From Planctomycetaceae bacterium (GTDB lineage Bacteria; Planctomycetota; Planctomycetia; Pirellulales; Pirellulaceae): a stretch of DNA of 6,704 bases. The stretch covers positions 1-6,704 of the forward strand of contig SLEY01000658.1 in assembly GCA_007124535.1 (NCBI GenBank), in the 5' to 3' direction. Below are positions 1-6,401 of the stretch, in pieces; the stretch's first letter is position 1; each line of letters opens with the position of its first letter. The translations under genes were made by a program, and so were the position numbers. Under the pieces are notes generated by a model that saw only the letters and a program-made list of their open reading frames with translations, was not told the origin of the DNA and did not search any database.

Positions 1-2172
1 AAACTGCGGACGCGGCATGCGGCGGTCGTGATCATGCAGTTGTCGAACGAATTCATGGCCACCGACAACATCCGGGTCCTGAACTACCTGGAAGACGTGC
101 TGGAGACGGTCCGGAGCCGTCTGCCGGCAGATCAGGACGCCCCGGTGCAATTGGGCTTCTCCGGTTCAGCCGCGGTGGGGGGGGATCTGCTCCGCGCTGC
201 CCAGGACAGCATCCAGAACACCGAGCTGTTCACCGTGGTGCTGGTCGTGCTGATCCTGGGCCTGGTATACCGGTCTCCGTTGCTGATTCTGATGCCCTTG
301 ATCACGATCACGTGTTCGTTGAGTGTTGCCACCTCGATCGTCTCGTTGTTAACCCAGATGGATCAATTGCCCGGTTTCGAGTGGTGGACTTTCAAGGTTT
401 TCGCAACGACCAAGATTTTCATCGTGGTCATTTTATTCGGGGCCGGAACGGATTATTTCTTGTTTCTTTTGGCACGTTACAAAGAGGAGTTGCAGCGGGG
501 CCATGCGGCGGGTGAGGCGATTACACGGGCTCTGGCCGGTGTGGGGAATGCCTTGGCCGCCAGCGCACTGACGACGATCGTCGGGCTGGGGACGATGTTC
601 TTTGCGGACTTCGGCAAATTCAGCAATAGCGGGCCGGCGATTGCCTTGTGTCTGGCGGTCGCCTTGCTGGCTTGTGTCACCCTGGCTCCGGCGATGCTCC
701 GGGCGTTGGGGACGGCCGTCTTCTGGCCCTGGGGGACGGGGGCTACCCGACCGTCAGGCGAGGGAGCGGACAGCCCGACTTGGGAACCTTCCGCTCCCGG
801 CCGCTGGTTCTGGGAGCGGATGGCGGGGGCGATTGTCCGCTACCCGGGCCTGATTCTGGTCACCTGTATTCTGGTGCTGTTTCCGTTGGCGCGACATGGA
901 TGGCATAGCGGTCGCAACATCACGTACGATTTCCTGCGGCAATTGCCGGTGGATCGTCCCAGCCGGCAGGGCGCCGAGTTGATGGCGCGCCATTTTGACG
1001 TGGGAGAAAGCGGGCCGATTCAGGTGATCGCTTATCACCCGGAGGGCGAGTTCGATACGCGCGAGGCACGGGAGCACATCCGCGAGCTGTCGAATGAACT
1101 GTACATCGACGGCGTGCGGGCGGTGCGCAGCATCAGCGACCCGCTGGGCGATTTCCCGCCCGGGGCGCAGGTCGGTTTGTTCCGCCGGAGATCCTGGTGG
1201 AAACTGGTGGCCAGTCCGCATCCACGCACCCAGGAGCTGTTCGTGGCCCAATCGGGAGAACTGGCCGGGCGGGTCACGCGGCTGGATCTGCTGCTGGATT
1301 ACGATCCGTTCTCGGTAGAAGCTGCCGAGGTCTTGGAACGGGTCGAGGCGGATTTGCGGAAGCTCCGTGACGACAGCAACTCGCCCTGGCACGGGACCAC
1401 ATTCGCCTTCTCGGGAGTGACCGCCGGGATCCGCGATCTGAAATTGGTCACCCAGTCCGACAACACGCGGATCCAGATCCTGGTGGTGCTGGCGGTGTTG
1501 GCGGTGCTGCTGGCGATTCTCCGCCGGCCCCTGCTGTGCGGGTACATGATCCTGACGGTATTGTTCAGTTACTATGTGACAATCGGCGCCACGGAGGGGT
1601 TCTTCTCTTGGGTGGAAGGTGCGGAATTCCGCGGTTTGGATTGGAAGGTGCCGTTGTTCCTGTTCGTCATCCTGGTGGCGATCGGGCAGGACAACAACGT
1701 CTACTTGGCGACGCGGGTGTTCGAGGAGCAGCGTCGCCGTTCGCCGTTGGAAGGCCTGCGGTGGGCGGTGATCCGTACCGGGGGCGTGATCACCAGTTGT
1801 GGGATGATCATGGCGGGAACGTTCAGTGCGATGACCAGCGGGGACTGGGGCCGCCTGTTGCCGAGTTGGCTGCCGGGGGTCGAGCGGTTGTTCGGGGGCG
1901 GCGGGTACGCGTTGCCCGCCATCGTGCAACTGGGCTTTGCGTTGACCTTGGGCGTGATGCTGGATACCTTTGTGATTCGGCCGATCGTGGTGCCGGCCTT
2001 TCTGTCGCTGACCTGCCGATGGAAAAGCAAGACGGCGTCCGAAAGCCCGAAAGAGCCCGCTGAATTGCCGGCGGAAACGGAGGCCTCGCCGATCGAGCCT
2101 CTTGAATCCCCCACGGAACTCCGACCGCACACCCGCCTGACCGCCGGTTCGGCACGTCGTACCGTAAGATAG
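1..2172 (+). CDS. MMPL/RND-family membrane transporter, 5'-truncated
   Basis: This is the C-terminal 723 residues of an inner-membrane RND/MMPL exporter, a proton-driven pump family often moving lipids or hydrophobic compounds; the substrate is unknown. The frame is open from base 1, so the apparent GTG at 28 is internal and TM1 plus most of the first periplasmic domain lie outside the window. Counting codons from base 1, hydrophobic segments fall near residues 76-92, 97-117, 137-158, 179-201 and 213-235 (TM2-6), 281-299 (TM7), then a soluble domain at about 304-489, and TM8-12 at about 491-670. TM4 carries the family signature GAGTDYFLFLLARYKEEL (Asp151-Tyr152, the proton-relay pair in MmpL3-like pumps). 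The equivalent TM10 position reads GQDNNVYLATR (Asp564-Asn565), with Asn replacing the usual Tyr. A stretch of roughly 30 residues separates TM11 from TM12, and the last 50 residues are a Pro/Glu/Ser-rich tail. Family assignment is firm; substrate is not inferable. Confidence 0.93.
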   Translation, partial: KLRTRHAAVVIMQLSNEFMATDNIRVLNYLEDVLETVRSRLPADQDAPVQLGFSGSAAVGGDLLRAAQDSIQNTELFTVVLVVLILGLVYRSPLLILMPLITITCSLSVATSIVSLLTQMDQLPGFEWWTFKVFATTKIFIVVILFGAGTDYFLFLLARYKEELQRGHAAGEAITRALAGVGNALAASALTTIVGLGTMFFADFGKFSNSGPAIALCLAVALLACVTLAPAMLRALGTAVFWPWGTGATRPSGEGADSPTWEPSAPGRWFWERMAGAIVRYPGLILVTCILVLFPLARHGWHSGRNITYDFLRQLPVDRPSRQGAELMARHFDVGESGPIQVIAYHPEGEFDTREAREHIRELSNELYIDGVRAVRSISDPLGDFPPGAQVGLFRRRSWWKLVASPHPRTQELFVAQSGELAGRVTRLDLLLDYDPFSVEAAEVLERVEADLRKLRDDSNSPWHGTTFAFSGVTAGIRDLKLVTQSDNTRIQILVVLAVLAVLLAILRRPLLCGYMILTVLFSYYVTIGATEGFFSWVEGAEFRGLDWKVPLFLFVILVAIGQDNNVYLATRVFEEQRRRSPLEGLRWAVIRTGGVITSCGMIMAGTFSAMTSGDWGRLLPSWLPGVERLFGGGGYALPAIVQLGFALTLGVMLDTFVIRPIVVPAFLSLTCRWKSKTASESPKEPAELPAETEASPIEPLESPTELRPHTRLTAGSARRTVR

Positions 2173-2174
2173 GA

Positions 2175-2195
2175 CTGCCCCCGGCAGCGGGGCAG
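2175..2195 (+). terminator. GC-rich hairpin just after the transporter stop
   Basis: CTGCCCC (2175-2181) pairs perfectly with GGGGCAG (2189-2195) across a 7-nt loop, starting 3 nt after the TAG stop of the transporter. No T-tract follows, so it is not a classical intrinsic terminator. It may protect the 3' end or give partial termination before mqnD. Stem and position are seen directly; function is inferred. Confidence 0.35.
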
Positions 2196-2283
2196 ATGCT
2201 GGCAAATCGCCACGCCGATCTCCCCGTGCAACCGACATTTGCTTTTGACCCGCACCCCTGGAACGGCCCGCCCGGGCCTTGAG

Positions 2284-2289
2284 AAGGAG
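2284..2289 (+). promoter_or_regulatory. Shine-Dalgarno site fixing the TTG start of mqnD
   Basis: AAGGAG lies 6 nt upstream of the TTG at 2296. This near-consensus site chooses TTG 2296 over the upstream in-frame TTG at 2239, which has no comparable site. It also places the first conserved residues (IRVGHSPDPDD) close to the N-terminus, as in MqnD homologues. Confidence 0.8.
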
Positions 2290-2295
2290 CTTGCC

Positions 2296-3159
2296 TTGAA
2301 TTCGCCCGAACCTCGTTTGATCCGCGTCGGTCACAGTCCCGATCCGGACGATGCGTTCATGTTCTACGCCCTGGCTGCGGAGAAGATCGATACGCAGGGC
2401 TACCGGTTCGAACACGAGATGGTGGATATCGAATCATTGAACCGCCGCGCGTTCGAAGCTCAGCTGGAATTGACGGCCCTCAGCCTGCATGCCTACGCCC
2501 ATCTGTCGGATCGGTATGTGCTCTGCACCTGCGGGGCCAGTATGGGAGACGGCTATGGTCCGATGGTCGTTGCCCGCGAAGGTTGGGACGTGGAAAGCTT
2601 GCGGGACAAGGTGATCGCGGTCCCCGGTACGTTGACCACGGCCTATCTGGCCCTTCGCTTGTGTTTGGGCAGCGAATTCGAACATGTGGCCGTGCCCTTC
2701 GACCAGATTTTGGAAGCGACTCGGGCGGGACAGTTCGACGGCCGCCGGGTGGATGCGGGCCTGGTAATCCATGAGGGCCAACTGACCTATGCCGAGCAAG
2801 CTTTGCAATTGGTCGTCGATCTGGGCACGTGGTGGCAGACCCAAACGGGGTTGCCGTTGCCCTTGGGCGCCAATGCGCTCCGCCGCGATCTGGGCTCGCA
2901 GGTGATCGCCGACGTGGACCGCTTGCTGCACGCCAGCATTCGCTACGGTCTGGAGCATCGGCCGGACGCTCTGGAATACGCGATGCGGTTTGGGCGCGGG
3001 TTGGACCGGAACCGGGCCGATCGCTTTGTGGGCATGTACGTGAACGATTGGACGCTGGACTTCGGGCCGCGCGGGCGGCAGGCCGTGGCGGAATTGCTGG
3101 CACGCGGGCACGCGGCCGGCGTGATCCCCCACCGGGTCGAGCCCCAGTTCTGCGGCTGA
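2296..3159 (+). CDS. mqnD: 1,4-dihydroxy-6-naphthoate synthase (menaquinone via futalosine)
   Basis: MqnD converts cyclic dehypoxanthinylfutalosine to 1,4-dihydroxy-6-naphthoate in the cytoplasmic futalosine route to menaquinone. The protein is 287 residues from TTG 2296, a normal family length, with a periplasmic-binding-protein-like fold and no signal peptide. Visible family motifs are HSPDPDDAFMFYAL near the N-terminus (SPCPNDTFIFYAL in the Thermus enzyme), LTALSLHAYAHLSDRY, GDGYGPMVVAR, VPGTLTTAYLAL, GLVIHEGQLTY and VVDLGTWWQTQTGLPLPLGA. His159 in the IHE motif matches the histidine proposed as catalytic base in the Thermus protein. It lies 123 bp after the transporter and is co-directional, but the gap and intervening hairpin leave operon membership open. 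No mqnA, mqnB or mqnC is in the window, so the pathway genes appear scattered here. A generic substrate-binding-protein label, which such sequences sometimes receive, fits less well because of the detailed MqnD motif match. Confidence 0.92.
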   Translation: MNSPEPRLIRVGHSPDPDDAFMFYALAAEKIDTQGYRFEHEMVDIESLNRRAFEAQLELTALSLHAYAHLSDRYVLCTCGASMGDGYGPMVVAREGWDVESLRDKVIAVPGTLTTAYLALRLCLGSEFEHVAVPFDQILEATRAGQFDGRRVDAGLVIHEGQLTYAEQALQLVVDLGTWWQTQTGLPLPLGANALRRDLGSQVIADVDRLLHASIRYGLEHRPDALEYAMRFGRGLDRNRADRFVGMYVNDWTLDFGPRGRQAVAELLARGHAAGVIPHRVEPQFCG

Positions 3160-3173
3160 ACCGTGCCGCCGCC

Positions 3174-4367
3174 TCAGCCGTTTTGGCTCAGACGCTTCTT
3201 CGGCGCCTGGTACAGCAATTGATGGGCTTCGGCCAACCAGCCCGGAATGTGCTCCGAAAAAGGCGACTTGGCGATGCTGGCGCTGAGGTCGGAATCGCTC
3301 GCATAACCCGCGTGCAGCCCGGCGAACCAGGTTCCCCCGTTGCCCAACAGATTGTAACGCATCCGGGCATAATCCCGCAGGTCCCAGCCCAAGGCCAGAT
3401 TCCGCAGCCAAAGAATCGCCGGCAGGTTGATCATGCCCGGCGTCTCCTCCCAGTGCGGCAGGCCCTCGGCATACCGCTCCGCCACCTTCGCGCCCACGGC
3501 CGACTCCATCGCCCGGCGCAGCCGCCCTTCGATCGCCGGCAAAAGAGTTTTGGCCTGATCCCCGTACTTCAGGCACTCCAGCTGCAGATCGAAATCGGTC
3601 GGCCGCGCCGCACCGATGCTCAACGTATGCACCTCAGGATGGGACAAGCACCACAGGCAATTGAACACCAGCGGATGCAGCGGCTGACAAAGGTCCACCA
3701 GTTTACCCGGCGGCCGGTACAGCATCCCGCCCTTGTCCGACGGACTGATGATGAACACCCCCATGTCGCGGCGAGCGGCGGCTTGGATCGCTGGCCAGTT
3801 CTTCTGGTAGATATAGTACCAGTGCAGATTGACGTAGTCGAACCCGCCATCGGCTTCCCATTGGACGGCGTCGTACACCACATCCGGCAGGCCATGGGAC
3901 GAGAAGCCGATGTGCCGCGCCCGACCCTCTCGCTGCAGCTGGCGAGCCGCAGCCAAACAACCGTTGCGGCGGACGGCATAACCCAACTCACGCTCGTTGT
4001 TGATCCCGTGGATCGCCAGCAAATCGACGTACTCGACACGCATCCGTTCCAACGATTCCTGAAAATGCCGGACAAACTCCGCCGGGTCCCGCGCCGGTTG
4101 GATCTTGGTCTGCAGGATCAGTTGCTCGCGAGGCAGCGTGGGCAACAGGCGGCCGAGTTGCCGTTCGCTGGAACCGTAGCCGCGCGCCGTTTCGATGTGG
4201 TGGATCCCCAACTCCAGCGCGCGCCGCACCGTGGCTTCCAGATTCGCCTGACCGTCCGGCGGAACCTCGCTCATCGGCACATCCTGCCATTGATGCTGAT
4301 ATCGCATCCCCCCGCAGGAGAAGACGGGCATCTCCAGTTCCGTTCGGCCAAATCTTCGATACTGCAT
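3174..4367 (-). CDS. Aldo/keto reductase family oxidoreductase with non-canonical active site
   Basis: This cytoplasmic NAD(P)H-dependent TIM-barrel oxidoreductase is 397 residues from the ATG at 4367 (minus strand); its substrate is unknown. It opens with MQYRRFGRTELEMPVFSCGG, the standard N-terminus of the family. The catalytic tetrad can be read as Glu59 (IETARGYGSSE, where most members have Asp), Tyr64, Lys88 (ILQTKI) and His120 (DLLAIHG). Cofactor-side motifs follow: IGFSSHG, FIISPSDKGGML and LSIGAARPTDFD. About 120 extra C-terminal residues are mainly helical and resemble the COG1453 group, many of which end in a 4Fe-4S motif; here the matching tail (residues 356-382) has no cysteines. 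The frame stays open upstream to 4589, but that extension has no family character. A weak GGA stands 8 nt before ATG 4367. The gene converges on mqnD (14 bp between stops) and diverges from the PIG-L gene. The family is secure; activity with Glu59 is uncertain. Confidence 0.9.
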   Translation of the reverse strand: MQYRRFGRTELEMPVFSCGGMRYQHQWQDVPMSEVPPDGQANLEATVRRALELGIHHIETARGYGSSERQLGRLLPTLPREQLILQTKIQPARDPAEFVRHFQESLERMRVEYVDLLAIHGINNERELGYAVRRNGCLAAARQLQREGRARHIGFSSHGLPDVVYDAVQWEADGGFDYVNLHWYYIYQKNWPAIQAAARRDMGVFIISPSDKGGMLYRPPGKLVDLCQPLHPLVFNCLWCLSHPEVHTLSIGAARPTDFDLQLECLKYGDQAKTLLPAIEGRLRRAMESAVGAKVAERYAEGLPHWEETPGMINLPAILWLRNLALGWDLRDYARMRYNLLGNGGTWFAGLHAGYASDSDLSASIAKSPFSEHIPGWLAEAHQLLYQAPKKRLSQNG

Positions 4368-4651
4368 GAGTGGATTCCTAGAATTCGAGGGAATCGTGCG
4401 ATTGTAACCGACTTCGACAGCAGGGAAAGGGACATGCCCCACGAAATCGTGAATCGGAGCTCCCCGGATGCGGACGCCAGCATGCTCCAACCCCACTGCC
4501 TTCCGTTCGCAGGCATGGCCGGGTATCATCCACGGGAACGTGAATCCGCGCGCCCCCGTGAATTGCAGGAAACCAGGCAGCTTGGGCATTCCTGCCCGAC
4601 GGACGGGTTGTCTTCGATAAGAACCTCCAATTCCCCTTAGAAAGGCTTCTT
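4368..4651. other. Divergent intergenic region between reductase and PIG-L genes
   Basis: This 284-bp gap must hold promoters for both flanking genes, since their starts face away from each other. I find no convincing sigma-70 -35/-10 pair. The heptamer CGTGAAT occurs three times on the plus strand (4448-4454, 4539-4545, 4557-4563), and a small inverted repeat CACGA-AA-TCGTG sits at 4440-4451, overlapping the first copy. These could be operator elements. Open frames crossing the region on both strands show no recognisable protein character. Confidence 0.5.
4639..4645 (+). promoter_or_regulatory. Shine-Dalgarno site of the PIG-L gene
   Basis: AGAAAGG ends 6 nt before the ATG at 4652. It supports that start, which also places the zinc motif at residues 11-16 as expected for the family. 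Confidence 0.65.
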
Positions 4652-5449
4652 ATGACCAAAACCGCACTGGCGATTGCCGCTCATCCCGACGATATCGAAT
4701 TCTTGATGGCCGGGACCCTGCTGCTGTTAAGTCAAGCCGGTTATGCGATCCACTACCTGAACCTGGCTTCCGGCTGCTGTGGCAGCATGACCCTGCCGCG
4801 GGAGGAGATTGCGTCGGTCCGGCGTGGCGAGGCGCAAGCGGCTTGCCGCACGATCGGCGCCGTGTACCACGAGAGCATTTGCGACGATCTGGAGATTTTT
4901 TATACCAAGCCGCTTTTGGCCCGGGTCGGCGCGATCGTGCGGGATGTGGCCCCGGAAATCCTGCTGACCCATTCGCCCAGCGATTACATGGAAGACCACA
5001 TGAACGCCTCGCGTTTGGCGGTCTCGGCAGCGTTTACGCGCGGCATGCCGAATTTCCCCGTCAATCCGCCTCGCCCGCCCGTCCCGCAGGCGGTGACGGT
5101 CTACCATGCTCAGCCGTATCAGAATCGCGACCCGCTGGGCAACCGCGTGTATCCGGACCTGTACGTCGACACCCGCCAGGTGATCGATCGCAAGGTCCAG
5201 ATGCTGGCCTGCCATGCGAGTCAAAAGAATTGGCTGGACCAGACGCAGGGGGTGGATTCTTATTTGCAGGCTCTGCGTGATCTGGACGCCGAGGTCGGTC
5301 GCATGTCCGGCGTGTTTGAATACGCCGAAGGCTGGCGACGGCATCTGCACGCCGGTTTTTGCAACCCGGAAGACGATCCCTTGGTCCAGGCCCTCCCATC
5401 GGCTCAGATCCGCCTACGGCGATCTGCCGGTCAAGAGCAGGAGGGCTGA
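4652..5449 (+). CDS. PIG-L (LmbE-like) family deacetylase
   Basis: PIG-L/LmbE proteins are zinc-dependent amidohydrolases that remove acetyl groups from N-acetylglucosamine-type substrates, such as GlcNAc-PI, GlcNAc-inositol in mycothiol synthesis, GlcNAc-malate in bacillithiol synthesis, or antibiotic intermediates. This one has 265 residues, normal for the family. The zinc/catalytic motif AHPDDIEF is at residues 10-17 (His11 and Asp14 as ligands, Asp13 as likely base), with one extra residue between the second Asp and Glu compared with the classical AHPDDE. A likely third ligand is His116 in DYMEDHMNASR, a form typical of the family. Later family-type motifs include YPDLYVDT and MLACHASQ (His188). 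No signal peptide is seen, so it is probably cytoplasmic. It is flanked by a divergent reductase and a convergent unrelated gene, so context does not name the substrate. The last ~25 residues are charged and poorly conserved in appearance. Confidence 0.9.
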   Translation: MTKTALAIAAHPDDIEFLMAGTLLLLSQAGYAIHYLNLASGCCGSMTLPREEIASVRRGEAQAACRTIGAVYHESICDDLEIFYTKPLLARVGAIVRDVAPEILLTHSPSDYMEDHMNASRLAVSAAFTRGMPNFPVNPPRPPVPQAVTVYHAQPYQNRDPLGNRVYPDLYVDTRQVIDRKVQMLACHASQKNWLDQTQGVDSYLQALRDLDAEVGRMSGVFEYAEGWRRHLHAGFCNPEDDPLVQALPSAQIRLRRSAGQEQEG

Positions 5450-5481
5450 GAGCGTACGGATTTCGACGCCCCAACCTCGCA

Positions 5482-5502
5482 GCGGTTGTAAGGCAACCCG
5501 CA
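5482..5502. other. Small imperfect hairpin after the PIG-L gene
   Basis: GGTTG (5484-5488) pairs with CAACC (5494-5498) around TAAGG, and the stem extends outward with GC/GC after skipping one base. It lies about 35 nt downstream of the PIG-L stop with no T-tract. It may aid 3'-end formation; the evidence is only the pairing. Confidence 0.25.
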
Positions 5503-5519
5503 GGAAATGATCTACCCGT

Positions 5520-5591
5520 AGCGCTGTGGCCGGTCTCTGACCGAGCCACCCGACTCCCAGCGATGTGGCCGGTCTCTGACCGAGCCACTCG
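5520..5591. repeat. Tandem pair of palindromic 25-bp repeats between convergent genes
   Basis: An identical 25-bp sequence occurs at 5525-5549 and 5564-5588 with a 39-bp period. Including flanks, the unit reads AGCG-N-(25 bp)-N-CG in both copies, with only the N positions differing. Each copy folds into a hairpin: GTGGC-CGGTC, loop TCT, GACCG-A-GCCAC, a 10-bp stem with a single bulged A. A shorter hairpin follows (GACC 5595-5598, GGTC 5602-5605, loop GTA). GTAG (5518-5521) stands 4 nt before the first palindrome. The position between the 3' ends of two convergent genes is typical of REP-like intergenic elements and would also suit a bidirectional terminator. I infer a dispersed genomic repeat family, but other copies are not visible in this window. 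Confidence 0.85.
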
Positions 5592-5629
5592 GCCGACCGT
5601 AGGTCTCCCAGCCCAGTCTTGTTAGGACG

Positions 5630-6310
5630 CTAAGGGTTCAGGCGTTGTCGCAGTCGCCCCAAAGCCTGGGCATTGACTTCTTGCTGAAAAGGATTCGCTT
5701 GCTCGTCTACCCCCTCCCCGGGGACTCGACCGCGTCCCTCGCCACCACGGGGGCCTCGTGGTAAACCAATGGCATCCAAACGGGCCTGCTGGTCCTCGTT
5801 CAATTGAGCCATCACCGCGTCGATCTTCACCTGAGCGTCCTCGTCCGCCAACGCGTCCGCGGTCTCGATATCCGCCAGTTCCCGGGTTACCAGGGCGGAT
5901 TGTTCGGCGGTCAGAACGATCGCGATATCCCCGGTCAGCAGATCGAGTTTTCGGACGAGCGTGGTCAAGTCGCGCGGCGGATTGGGCCCTCCCAGCGCCC
6001 GTCTGCGGGATTCCTCCTCTGTCGAAGCACCATCGCGTTCCCCGTCCGGATCAGACGCATCGGCCATGAAGAAAGAATCGTCCATCGCCGGCTCGGCGGG
6101 CACGTGCACGACGTGTTGGACACCACGCAACCGCAGGACCCCCAGAGTCCCGGCACTGCCAAACAAAGCTCCGATCACCAAGGAACCCAGCCACAGCGCC
6201 ATGGTCTTCTGGCTGCGTTCCCGTTGCTGCATCAGCAGGGCAAACATCAGGGACAACAGCATGACCAAGACAATGCCCAACCCAATCGTGTCGAGAGGCA
6301 ACCCCACCAT
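5630..6310 (-). CDS. Hypothetical two-TM protein with LTxxQ-like motifs and Gly-rich tail
   Basis: I do not recognise this 226-residue protein as a named family. From ATG 6310 (minus strand) it shows two hydrophobic helices at residues 9-27 and 37-59 joined by a short charged turn (QQRERSQK), so it is an inner-membrane protein. An acidic stretch follows at 73-100, then a soluble, probably helical region at 114-183. That region carries two similar motifs: IVLTAEQSALVTREL (131-145) and AQLNEDQQARLDAIGL (168-183). They resemble the LTxxQ motifs of Spy/CpxP-type proteins, but this is a pattern resemblance only. A Gly/Arg-rich linker (184-200) and a C-terminal amphipathic helix from NPFQQE (206-211) complete it. 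Having both TM helices at the N-terminus with a long acidic domain suggests a membrane-tethered partner or sensor, but no function is assigned. ATG 6310 is preferred over ATG 6433 because of an SD site and because the extra segment runs into a palindromic repeat. Confidence 0.78.
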   Translation of the reverse strand: MVGLPLDTIGLGIVLVMLLSLMFALLMQQRERSQKTMALWLGSLVIGALFGSAGTLGVLRLRGVQHVVHVPAEPAMDDSFFMADASDPDGERDGASTEEESRRRALGGPNPPRDLTTLVRKLDLLTGDIAIVLTAEQSALVTRELADIETADALADEDAQVKIDAVMAQLNEDQQARLDAIGLPRGPRGGEGRGRVPGEGVDEQANPFQQEVNAQALGRLRQRLNP

Positions 6311-6316
6311 GGTCTT

Positions 6317-6323
6317 TCCCCTT
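6317..6323 (-). promoter_or_regulatory. Shine-Dalgarno site deciding the start of the two-TM gene
   Basis: On the minus strand AAGGGGA lies 6 nt upstream of ATG 6310. This favours a 226-residue protein beginning MVGLPLD over a 267-residue version starting at 6433, whose start codon falls inside the palindromic repeat. Confidence 0.6.
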
Positions 6324-6401
6324 GTGTTGTGGGACACCTGCCCACGGGGCGCCGCCTCCGCAACTGCGGAATTGGCACGAGGTGGTTGTGCCCCCAGAAA
6401 T

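Noticed and set aside
2239..2295. Upstream TTG start for mqnD
   Set aside because: No ribosome binding site precedes it, and the added residues do not match MqnD N-termini.
754..2415. Long minus-strand open frame (553 codons) opposite the transporter
   Set aside because: It is antisense to a clear MMPL coding sequence, rich in Arg/Gln/His/Pro, with no recognisable motif; such mirror frames are expected in GC-rich genes.
2434..3576. Minus-strand open frame (380 codons) opposite mqnD and into the reductase
   Set aside because: It overlaps two well-supported genes and has no protein-family character.
4368..4589. N-terminal extension of the aldo/keto reductase to ATG 4589
   Set aside because: The family begins at MQYRRFG; the extra 74 residues look non-homologous and would consume most of the divergent promoter region.
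2829..4640. Long plus-strand open frame (603 codons) across mqnD, the reductase and the intergenic gap
   Set aside because: It overlaps the end of mqnD out of frame and lies antisense to the reductase; its composition is compositional shadow and it spans an evident gene boundary.
5520..5591. CRISPR array
   Set aside because: Only two copies exist, the 14-bp spacer is far too short, and no cas genes are nearby.
5061..5625. Repetitive open frames on both strands (5061-5588 minus, 5359-5625 plus) through the tandem hairpins
   Set aside because: The apparent protein repeats come from translating the 25-bp palindromic repeat, and both frames overlap the PIG-L gene.
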